Positions 1-6,253 of a stretch of DNA of 16,331 bases are shown here, one piece after another; the first letter of the stretch is position 1, and every line of letters starts with the position of its first letter. The notes beneath the pieces were generated by a model. That model was not told the origin of the DNA, did not search any database, and saw only the letters and a list, made by a program, of their open reading frames with translations. This stretch comes from Methanomassiliicoccaceae archaeon UBA370 (GTDB lineage Archaea; Thermoplasmatota; Thermoplasmata; Methanomassiliicoccales; Methanomethylophilaceae): assembly GCA_002505345.1 (NCBI GenBank), contig DAUY01000007.1, positions 1-16,331 of the forward strand, written 5' to 3'. Position numbers and translations under genes: made by a program.

Positions 1-1361
1 ATCTTCAGCCCGAGCAGTCCTTCGATATTCATCTTCGCGGGCACTCCGAACGGAGCTCCCGGCATTCCGGTGACGAGACCTATTCCGAGCTCTTCTCTCA
101 GCTCCCTCATGACCGTCTCGTCAGCCATCTCATATTTGTCCACGCCGAGCTTCTTTGAAACGGCTTCTTTGGCCTTGTCTATCTTCATGTTCTTGGCGAA
201 TTCCATCCTTGCGACAAGGTCTCCCGAAGTTCTTATTCCGCCCATTCCCGAAGAAACCAAGTGAGCGATGGACATTCCTGCGGAGTCGCCCGCACCGGCC
301 TAAATTCCGTCAACATGCGCGATCTCGACCATCGCCTTGCTGCACCTGCTTACAGCATCGATCGGCGGCGTCTCGGACATGGGTATTCCGCCCACTCCCA
401 TCCCCATGTTCACATGGCATGGGATCTTCGATGCCGTTTCGCACTGTTTGACTATCGTGATCGCACGTGCGAGGTTCCAGGCGAGGCTTTTGCTCGTGTT
501 GGTGTTAACAACGGGACCGAAAACATTGACTCCCGCTTTTTCAGCCAGTTTGACCTGCTCGTGGGGATAGAGGCCTGCTACGACCTTTCCGTCGTATTCG
601 ATTTCCCCATGTATGCCCAACACGTTCTCGGCGGACATTCCCATGACGATGTAGGAATCGGGATGGGACTTCCTCATTTTCTCTATACCTTTCAGGGTTC
701 CTGCGAAGTCGGCATCCCCGGCAGAGGCGGTTGTGTCGAAGTTGAATCCCTCTCCGCCCGCGGCCATGATACGGTCCGTGATAAATTCGATATCCTGTGC
801 AATCGCATCCGACGCGGCCTCGGCCTCATGCTGGGCCTCTTCTATCTTGAACTCCCTCATCAGGTCCGCGGGGTTTCCGAATGGCCCGTCGGGCTTGTAG
901 TAGAGTCCCATGTTCGGCATAGCGCCATAGAACAACGGCACAATGGTCATGGCCTGCACCTTCTCGAGGACCATCATCTCGTAGGAGATTATGGGCTTCA
1001 CAGCTTTGATGCTGTAGTCGATGTGCGCAAGCTGGAAGGAGTCCATTCCCAGGGCCCTCTCGTGGACCATTATGGACTCTGTCCTGCTCATGTCGATGCC
1101 GTTACCGCTGCTTCCGCTGTCGATCATCAGCTTGTACGGTCCGCCGTCTTCCGTGAGTACAACCTCATTTCCCGGAGCGACTCCGAGAACCTTGCCCTCG
1201 CTGCAGAGTATGTCAGCAAGGTGATCGACCTCATCACCGCTAAGCGGTTTGGCTTCCGAGCATTCTGCCGCATGGGACATACCGAGGTAGATATCGTCGA
1301 TCACCTGTTTTCTTGTGGTCTCGACTCTCCTTCCGTCTCCCATTCTTGTAAACATGACCAT
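1..1361 (-). CDS. mtbB: Dimethylamine:corrinoid methyltransferase MtbB, pyrrolysine-containing, 3' end outside the window
   Basis: MtbB moves a methyl group from dimethylamine to the Co(I) corrinoid of its partner MtbC, the first step of methanogenesis from dimethylamine. The reading frame from the ATG at 1361 runs 353 codons, meets TAG at 302-300, then continues in the same frame with a clear MtbB C-terminal part for 99 more codons to the window edge. Only about ten residues should be missing. MtbB landmarks include MRMGDG-like RMGDGRR at the N-terminus, PLFYGAMPNMGLYY, NFDTTA, GPVVNTNTSK, GMGVGGIPM and VDGI just before the amber codon, then AGAGDS. An ATG at 1355 is an alternative start. 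A GGGGTGA ribosome site sits inside the end of mtbC, four bases upstream, so the two genes are an operon. Identification rests on recalled similarity to Methanosarcina MtbB, where the pyrrolysine lies at about residue 356. Confidence 0.95.
300..302 (-). other. In-frame amber codon read as pyrrolysine in mtbB
   Basis: The complement of bases 300-302 is TAG. The residues before it (VDGI) and after it (AGAGDS) are continuous in one frame and match the known active-site pyrrolysine position of MtbB. A genuine stop would remove the last 100 or so residues of the TIM-barrel protein. The decoding genes pylT and pylS are not in this window. Confidence 0.93.
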
Positions 1362-1365
1362 TATT

Positions 1366-2010
1366 TCACCCCAGGAGTGCTTTGGCCCTGTCCACCTGCT
1401 CTGACGCGGACTCGCTGTAGCAGTCCGCACCGATCTTGTCTGCCCACGTCTGCGTGACCGGCGCGCCGCCGACCATCACTTTGACGTTGTCCCTGAGGCC
1501 GGCGTCCTTGAGCATGCCGATGATGTCCCTCTGGACGGTCATCGTGGTCGTCATCAGCGCCGAAAGTCCCATCATGGTGCATCCGTTGTCCTTGACCTGC
1601 GCGATGAAGTCCTTGGAAGGAACGTCCCTTCCCAGGTCTACCACGTCGAAGCCTCCGCACTGGAGCATCGTGGAGCAGATCGACTTGCCTATGTCGTGCA
1701 CATCTCCTTCGACGGTGCCCATGCACACTTTGGCGAGCTTCACGCCGACCTGGTCCTTCGGGAGGTCAGCCTCAAGTGCTTTGACGGCGGCGGACATGCC
1801 GTTCGCCGCGCTCAGAACATGGGGGAGGAACAGCTTCCCTCTCTCGAAGAGAACTCCTACCTCGCTCATCCCGGCGCCCATGGCCTCTATGATTTCCGTG
1901 GCCTCCATTCCGGCGGCTTTAGCGTCCGCGGCGGCCTTCTGTATGCCGGGGACCTTGTACGCCACCATCGCGGCGGCGATGGCTTTTTTCTCATTCTCAA
2001 AACTTGTCAT
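1366..2010 (-). CDS. mtbC: Dimethylamine corrinoid protein MtbC
   Basis: This cytoplasmic B12 protein carries the methyl group between MtbB and the methylcorrinoid:coenzyme M methyltransferase. At 214 residues it has the usual two-domain layout: a helical cap (about 1-90) with KLFLPH at 59-64, and a Rossmann cobalamin domain (about 93-214). The base-off signature GTVEGDVHDIGK puts Asp103, His105 and Gly108 at the cobalt ligand site, followed by SALMTTTM and GGAPVTQ. The start ATG at 2010 has GAGGTG at 2016-2021, five bases upstream. The TGA stop lies four bases before the mtbB start. It is the first complete gene of the minus-strand unit and is transcribed away from the repeat-rich spacer. 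The name is chosen over MttC or MtmC because of the mtbB partner, since the corrinoid proteins of this family look alike. Confidence 0.92.
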   Translation of the reverse strand: MTSFENEKKAIAAAMVAYKVPGIQKAAADAKAAGMEATEIIEAMGAGMSEVGVLFERGKLFLPHVLSAANGMSAAVKALEADLPKDQVGVKLAKVCMGTVEGDVHDIGKSICSTMLQCGGFDVVDLGRDVPSKDFIAQVKDNGCTMMGLSALMTTTMTVQRDIIGMLKDAGLRDNVKVMVGGAPVTQTWADKIGADCYSESASEQVDRAKALLG

Positions 2011-2064
2011 TCATACACCTCTTCGACCGCAGATCTCGTTCGCGGTGCTGTTTTTTTGCAGCAA
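2011..2064 (-). CDS. Possible 17-codon leader peptide upstream of mtbC
   Basis: A TTG at 2064 follows GAGGTG (2076-2071) by six bases and opens a 17-codon frame. Its TGA (2013-2011) abuts the mtbC ATG, and the mtbC ribosome site lies inside it. The arrangement suggests translational coupling or a leader peptide. Against it are the rare start codon, the short length and uncertainty about whether the transcript begins far enough upstream: a TATA box at 2087-2094 would place the RNA start near 2065, which would exclude the ribosome site. I do not recognise the peptide. Confidence 0.2.
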   Translation of the reverse strand: MLQKNSTANEICGRRGV

Positions 2065-2086
2065 TGATATCACCTCATTATGATGT

Positions 2087-2110
2087 ATTTATAGATTGAC
2101 CAATCAATTA
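2087..2110 (+). repeat. 24-base perfect direct repeat, copy 1
   Basis: Bases 2087-2110 are identical to 2209-2232, with a 122-base offset. The repeat begins with a TATA-like TTTATAG and ends with the palindrome core ATTGACCAATCAAT. The flanking bases differ on both sides. Confidence 0.9.
2094..2109. promoter_or_regulatory. Operator-like palindrome A
   Basis: GATTGACCAATCAATT contains ATTGA and TCAAT as perfect inverted arms around CCAA (2095-2108). It touches the minus-strand TATA-like element for mtbC, at the position of the TFB recognition element. The bound protein is unknown. Confidence 0.55.
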
Positions 2111-2208
2111 AACAATTTTTTTAAAATAGCTAGTTGTGGAAATGTCAAGTTCATTATTTACTTAACAATATATCTAAACATGTAAAAATTTAAATATTGG
2201 ATACAATA

Positions 2209-2232
2209 ATTTATAGATTGACCAATCAATTA
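2209..2232 (+). repeat. 24-base perfect direct repeat, copy 2
   Basis: Second copy of the repeat at 2087-2110, in the same orientation. It is nearer the MttB-like gene, and its TTTATAG part is correctly placed to act as that gene's TATA box. Confidence 0.9.
2216..2231. promoter_or_regulatory. Operator-like palindrome B
   Basis: Identical to site A. It lies just downstream of the plus-strand TATA-like element of the MttB-like gene, where a bound protein would block initiation. Confidence 0.55.
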
Positions 2233-2243
2233 TGAAAATGTCA

Positions 2244-2259
2244 GATTGATTAATCAGTC
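2244..2259. promoter_or_regulatory. Operator-like palindrome C
   Basis: GATTGATTAATCAGTC is a variant of sites A and B (consensus GATTGAYYAATCARTY). Its centre TGATTAATCA (2247-2256) is a perfect palindrome, extended to 2243-2260 with one mismatched pair. It lies 12 bases after site B, shortly after the predicted RNA start. Confidence 0.55.
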
Positions 2260-2276
2260 TAGTTGGAAGTGAATGT

Positions 2277-3728
2277 ATGAGGAATCTGAAAGCAGATGTC
2301 TTGTCAAAGGGAGAAATAGGGCTGATACACGAAGGGAGCCTGGAAGTGCTCTCCGAAGTTGGAATCAAGATCGCCCATGCAGGCGCGAGGTCTATCATGG
2401 AGCGCGCCGGCTGCACGGTTGACGAAAGCAACGGGGTCGTAAGGATACCGCGCGACGTCATCAACGGTGCGCTGAAGAGCGCCCCCGAATCGTGGACGTT
2501 CAGCAGCCGGGACGGAAAACACGACGCAAAGATGGTGTCCGACGGTTCCAGGACCAATTTCATGAACCTAGGGATGGGAACGAAGATTTGCCACTATGTC
2601 TCGGAAAACAAATTCGACACGCGGGACTCGACGATTCCGGACATAAGGAACATCGCTAAAGTACTCGATGCCTGCGAGAACGTTGACCTGGTCACACAGC
2701 CCGTGTCTGCCCTGGACCTCATGGACAAAAGGTGCGTACGCACCCTTCACGAGGCGGAGGCAATGATCACCAATACCTCAAAGCCCTTCCTTCTGGACCC
2801 CGACCCTAGGTATGTAGATTCTTATTTCGACATAATGAAGGCATGCTATTCGGGGGACGAGGAGGAGGCTCTGAAGAAACCGTTCCTTATGGTCGGCGGA
2901 TGCAGTTCCAGCCCTCTTCAGCTGGACACCCCGTTCTGCGAATTGGCGATCAAGGCGGGGGAATACAACATGCCTTTCATGTCTATGACCATGGCCATGG
3001 CGGGGACCACGTCTCCAGTGACCCTCGCGGGGACGATGGTCATTCACAATTCGGAGGCGCTCGCCGGGATAACATTGGCGCAGCTGGTAAAACCGGGGTT
3101 GCCGGTCATATACGGGAGCTGCACCACCGGTTTCGACTTCATGACAGACACCGCGCCCTTCGGATCTCCCGAGAACGCTCTGATCAGTTCGGCCAGCTCG
3201 CAGATGTCACAGTTCTACGGCGTACCATGCATAACATCGGGCGCGATCTCCGATTCGAAATGCCCCGACTTCCAGTCGGCACAGGAGGCGACGCTCAACG
3301 CGCTTTTGCCTGCGCTGAACGGCACGTCCAACGTGTTCGGCGTGGGGCTCATAGAGCTAGGAATGACATTCTCGCTCGAACAGGCGGTCATGGTAAACGA
3401 CATGATACCTCTGATCAGGCACGCCCTCGAAGGATTCGAGGTCAGTTCGGAGACCCTTTCGATCGACGCCATCAAGGAAGTGGGCATCGGAGGAGAGTTC
3501 ATATCGAGGCCAGAGACGATGGCGGGAATGTTCGGTCACACTCATCCGGAACTGTTCGACAGGAACATGTACGAGGGATGGAAGAACACGGGCGGAAAGC
3601 ATACGCTAGAACTGGCGCACGAGAAGGTCCAGTCAATCCTCAGTGAACACGTCGCGACGCCTATAGAGCCCGGCAATCTGAAAGAAATACAAAACATCAT
3701 CAGAGAAGCAGACAAGAAGGTATTGTGA
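2277..3728 (+). CDS. MttB-superfamily corrinoid methyltransferase without pyrrolysine
   Basis: This 483-residue protein belongs to the trimethylamine methyltransferase (MttB) superfamily of TIM-barrel enzymes, which pass a methyl group from an amine to a corrinoid protein. Supporting features are near-full family length, GGCSSSPLQLD, the glycine- and methionine-rich MTMAMAGTTSPVTLAGT segment, FGSPENALISS and ISRPETMAGMFGHTHPE near the end. The frame has no amber codon, so it is not a canonical pyrrolysine MttB. Amber-free relatives include MtgB, which demethylates glycine betaine, and others acting on quaternary amines. A quaternary amine is therefore the best guess for the substrate, but this is inference. 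GGAAGTGA precedes the ATG. A corrinoid protein follows after four bases. It diverges from mtbCB across a spacer with shared operator-like sites. Confidence 0.9.
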   Translation: MRNLKADVLSKGEIGLIHEGSLEVLSEVGIKIAHAGARSIMERAGCTVDESNGVVRIPRDVINGALKSAPESWTFSSRDGKHDAKMVSDGSRTNFMNLGMGTKICHYVSENKFDTRDSTIPDIRNIAKVLDACENVDLVTQPVSALDLMDKRCVRTLHEAEAMITNTSKPFLLDPDPRYVDSYFDIMKACYSGDEEEALKKPFLMVGGCSSSPLQLDTPFCELAIKAGEYNMPFMSMTMAMAGTTSPVTLAGTMVIHNSEALAGITLAQLVKPGLPVIYGSCTTGFDFMTDTAPFGSPENALISSASSQMSQFYGVPCITSGAISDSKCPDFQSAQEATLNALLPALNGTSNVFGVGLIELGMTFSLEQAVMVNDMIPLIRHALEGFEVSSETLSIDAIKEVGIGGEFISRPETMAGMFGHTHPELFDRNMYEGWKNTGGKHTLELAHEKVQSILSEHVATPIEPGNLKEIQNIIREADKKVL

Positions 3729-3732
3729 AAAC

Positions 3733-4386
3733 ATGACACAGAAAGATCTGAACGAGAGAGCGAAGAAGGCCGTCATGGCCTACGACCAGAAAACATCCGC
3801 GGAAGTAGCGAAAGAAGCCATAGCCGCCAAGGTCGACCTGGTGAACCTCATCCAGGAAGGATACACCGCAGGCATACAGGAGGTCGGAGACCTGTATCAG
3901 GCGAAGAAGCTGTTCCTGCCCCACATCATGTCCGCCGCTAACGCCATGAACGCCGGAGTGAACCTTCTGACCCCGGAGCTGGAGAAATCCGGCAAATCCG
4001 CCGGAGAAGGGCTCGGCAAGTTCGTGATATGCACCATCGAGGGGGACATCCACTCGATCGGAAAGGACATCGTGGCCATCATGCTGAAAGTGGCCGGCTT
4101 CAACGTGGTCAACATGGGCAGGGACATCCCCGTCAAGGACATCGTGGCAGCCGTCAAGAGCGAGAAGCCCAAGGCCGTCGGAACGTCCGCTCTGATGACG
4201 TCCACCATGGTCAACCAGAAGACCTTCGAGGAGCTCCTCAAGGAAGAGGGCGTCAGGGACAAGGTCATCACCAACATCGGCGGGGCGCCGTGCACACAGC
4301 AGTGGTGCGACGAGATAGGCGCAGACGTCTACTCGGAGAACGCCACCGACTGCGTCAACAAGATGGTCGCGAGGGTAAAGATGTAA
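3733..4386 (+). CDS. Methyltransferase corrinoid protein (MtbC/MttC family)
   Basis: A 217-residue corrinoid carrier and the probable methyl acceptor of the MttB-like enzyme encoded just upstream. It has the helical cap with KLFLPH at 59-64, then the cobalamin domain with CTIEGDIHSIGK. Asp105, His107 and Gly110 form the base-off B12 signature. TSALMTSTM and GGAPCTQQW follow. It is clearly a paralogue of MtbC at 1366-2010 but diverged in the linker and C-terminus. The start ATG lies four bases after the previous stop, with only a weak ribosome site (AAGAAGG, 12 bases away), so translation is probably coupled. The gene ends in TAA and is followed by two hairpins. Which of MtbC, MttC or MtgC it equals cannot be decided from sequence alone. 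Confidence 0.9.
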   Translation: MTQKDLNERAKKAVMAYDQKTSAEVAKEAIAAKVDLVNLIQEGYTAGIQEVGDLYQAKKLFLPHIMSAANAMNAGVNLLTPELEKSGKSAGEGLGKFVICTIEGDIHSIGKDIVAIMLKVAGFNVVNMGRDIPVKDIVAAVKSEKPKAVGTSALMTSTMVNQKTFEELLKEEGVRDKVITNIGGAPCTQQWCDEIGADVYSENATDCVNKMVARVKM

Positions 4387-4429
4387 TCGGGAGTATGCGA
4401 CGGCTCGAAAAGAGCCCTCCCGAATTTTT
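4387..4429 (+). terminator. Hairpin with T-run after the corrinoid gene
   Basis: Outer arms TCGGGAG (4387-4393) and CTCCCGA (4417-4423) enclose inner arms GGCTC (4402-4406) and GAGCC (4412-4416). Five T residues follow. It begins right after the stop codon. Archaeal termination depends mainly on T-runs, so the hairpin may instead protect the 3' end. Confidence 0.55.
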
Positions 4430-4434
4430 AAAAA

Positions 4435-4460
4435 AGGGCGGCTATTCCTCCGGCCGCCCT
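4435..4460 (+). terminator. Second tandem hairpin
   Basis: Perfect arms AGGGCGGC (4435-4442) and GCCGCCCT (4453-4460) around a ten-base loop, five bases after the T-run of the first hairpin. No T-run follows, so on its own it is more likely an RNA-stabilising or boundary structure. Confidence 0.45.
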
Positions 4461-4526
4461 CATAATACAACAAACTTCAAGCTCCCGTAAAGTACTTCCT
4501 TCGGATGCAATTTTTCAAGGGACTTC

Positions 4527-4532
4527 TTTATA
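4527..4532 (+). promoter_or_regulatory. TATA box of the MscS gene, leaderless arrangement
   Basis: TTTATA is centred about 25 bases before the ATG at 4555, the usual archaeal TATA-to-start distance. No ribosome site is visible in the bases between. The mRNA probably begins at or next to the start codon. Confidence 0.55.
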
Positions 4533-4554
4533 GAACGCTAAACGTTACACGTTC

Positions 4555-6150
4555 ATGAAGTTCAAGACACCGCTTTTTGTTCTCATGGCATTGGCCGTCT
4601 CGCTTCTGGCGGTTCCGATGTTTGCATCGGAGGCAGAGGCTGCGGACCCGGCAGAGAACGATGTCACGATGTACCTGTACTACGAAGGGTCCCGTATAGG
4701 AGAGGTTCCGAACACCGATGACCCCATACCCGTCAACGCAGGCGAAGAGGTAGACGTCAGCATAAGGATAGAGAACAGCTCAACTGAGAAACGATTCGTC
4801 ACCATGAACATAACGGGGGTGACAGCCGTCGACTATAGGTCCGAAGACCTCCCCACGGCCGTGGAGATAGGTCCCGGCGAGTCGAAGACCTATGAGGTGA
4901 CCTTCTTCTCTGATATGTACACCCGGGAAGGAGGAGACTATCTCACCATATTGCTCACGGTAGAGGGGCCCGCGAGCACCAGTCCCGTGTTTATCACGCA
5001 GGACCTGCACTTCACCATAAGCTCTAGCCTGTCGTCATTTGGTTATTACAACAAGATACTGGGTATTATACCGAACACCCTCCCCAGCCCACTGGACTCA
5101 CCCCAGGCGGCGGCCCTGATCACGATGGCCCTGTGGGCGGTCATCGCGGCGGCCGTTGCGAAGTTCGTCATACCGGCATTGCTTTACATCCCGATGAGGG
5201 GCAGCAGTGAGACAAGGAAGATCGTGGCTGGCTCTCTTTTCAAACACATCTTCCTTGTCATAGTGATACTGGGGATCCATGAAAGTCTCAAGGTCCTCGG
5301 TTCTTCGGAGTATGTGGTAGACGTTTCCGGAAGGATGGCGGCAATCTCCTACGTTGTTCTTGGTGCGCTGATCTTCTGGAGGGTCTACGTCATAGCGCTT
5401 GACCATCTTTTCTCCAAGATGGGCCGCGAGGTAAAGCCGGGAGGTGTGGATGACACCCTGATACCGCTTTTCAGGATGATCGGGCAGATATTCATCGTCA
5501 CAGTGGCCGTCGCAGCGATTTTCTCCCTGATGGGCGCGGACCTGATGGGGATAGTGGCGGGAGCGGGGATCGCGGGACTGGCGATATCCTTGGGGGCCCA
5601 GAGCATGCTGAGTCAGTTCTTCAGCGGAATAACTCTGCTGACGACACGTCCGTTCAAGGCAGGTGACTTCGTCAGGATCGACAATTCCATGGAGCTCAAG
5701 GTGAAAGAAGTCGGCATAATGACCACATGGTTCAAAAATCCCTGGAACGAGGAGATAATATCGATGCCCAACAACAAGGTCGCTGCCAGCGAGATAACTA
5801 ATATGACCCGCGACAACATGTACTACCGGTTCAACCTCTATATGGAGGTGACCAGAGATGCAGACCTGGCACTGGCGAAGGACATCCTGGTGGAGGCCGC
5901 GCTGTCCCAGCCCCAGGTCATCAAGGACGGGACGGTCATGATGCCCTACGCCCGTGCAACCGATATAACGGAATCCGGAATAAAGCTGAGGCTGGCCGCA
6001 TTCGTCTACGACTACGAGGACACTTGGAGCGTGGAAGCGGTGATCAGGGAACGGGCCCTCAGAGAGTTCGGTGAGAAAGGAATAAAGCTGGCTTATCAGA
6101 AGGTCGACGTCAGGGTCCGCAGGGAAGATATTGAAGACGGCGATTTCTGA
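4555..6150 (+). CDS. MscS-family mechanosensitive ion channel with secreted N-terminal domain
   Basis: A 531-residue membrane protein predicted to open under membrane tension and release solutes during osmotic down-shock. Residues 1-29 form a signal peptide (hydrophobic core, ASEAEA before the cut). Residues 30-165 look like a beta-rich extracellular domain resembling adhesion or NEW3-like folds. Membrane segments lie near 185-211, 230-247, 261-285 and 306-328. The pore helix follows (about 331-362) with the glycine/alanine pattern GAGIAGLAISLGAQ, then the MscS beta domain with RPFKAGDFVRI and ISMPNNKV (403-409) and a cytoplasmic alpha/beta domain to the end. It is longer than E. coli MscS (286) because of the N-terminal domain. 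Predicted to be leaderless, with a TATA box 25 bases upstream. Confidence 0.9.
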   Translation: MKFKTPLFVLMALAVSLLAVPMFASEAEAADPAENDVTMYLYYEGSRIGEVPNTDDPIPVNAGEEVDVSIRIENSSTEKRFVTMNITGVTAVDYRSEDLPTAVEIGPGESKTYEVTFFSDMYTREGGDYLTILLTVEGPASTSPVFITQDLHFTISSSLSSFGYYNKILGIIPNTLPSPLDSPQAAALITMALWAVIAAAVAKFVIPALLYIPMRGSSETRKIVAGSLFKHIFLVIVILGIHESLKVLGSSEYVVDVSGRMAAISYVVLGALIFWRVYVIALDHLFSKMGREVKPGGVDDTLIPLFRMIGQIFIVTVAVAAIFSLMGADLMGIVAGAGIAGLAISLGAQSMLSQFFSGITLLTTRPFKAGDFVRIDNSMELKVKEVGIMTTWFKNPWNEEIISMPNNKVAASEITNMTRDNMYYRFNLYMEVTRDADLALAKDILVEAALSQPQVIKDGTVMMPYARATDITESGIKLRLAAFVYDYEDTWSVEAVIRERALREFGEKGIKLAYQKVDVRVRREDIEDGDF

Positions 6151-6243
6151 ACATCAGACGATTCCTAAACATTTTAAACATCTTTCATTTTCATTCAGCT
6201 TTGAGAATAAAGTATGTTAATCCTCAACGACCTTCCACCTTTC

Positions 6244-6247
6244 GGAG
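6244..6247 (+). promoter_or_regulatory. Ribosome binding site of the HerA-like gene
   Basis: GGAG lies six bases before the ATG at 6254 and fixes that start. Upstream, TTTTAAA (6172-6178) or the AT-rich stretch near 6206-6213 could be the promoter. Confidence 0.5.
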
Positions 6248-6253
6248 CCAAAA

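Larger units (their letters stand above)
2011..2276. promoter_or_regulatory. Divergent AT-rich control region between mtbC and the MttB-like gene
   Basis: This 266-base spacer separates two head-to-head methyltransferase units and is far richer in A and T than the genes on either side. It contains a 24-base perfect direct repeat, three operator-like palindromes and TATA-like elements facing both ways. On the minus strand CTATAAAT (2094-2087) could serve mtbC. On the plus strand TTTATAG (2210-2216) would give an RNA start near 2238, about 40 bases before the ATG at 2277. That start has a ribosome site, GGAAGTGA, just upstream. No tRNA or convincing structured RNA was seen here. Confidence 0.75.

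Noticed and set aside
300..302. mtbB as a pseudogene with a nonsense mutation
   Set aside because: The TAG is at the family's known pyrrolysine position, and the sequence after it is intact and in frame.
261..1457. Long plus-strand open frame of 398 codons opposite mtbB
   Set aside because: It is the antisense shadow of mtbB. The minus-strand product matches MtbB throughout, and the plus frame has no family features.
1436..2083. Plus-strand open frame of 215 codons opposite mtbC
   Set aside because: Antisense shadow of a clear corrinoid protein gene. Its repetitive Ser/Ala/Pro/Met composition is typical of such shadows.
2087..2232. CRISPR or mobile-element ends
   Set aside because: Only two 24-base copies, with no regular spacers, no transposase and no target duplication. 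The palindromes within promoters fit operators better.
3700..4473. Minus-strand open frame of 257 codons opposite the second corrinoid gene
   Set aside because: The plus strand carries the B12 signature and a coherent operon. The minus frame is a shadow that runs through the terminator hairpins.
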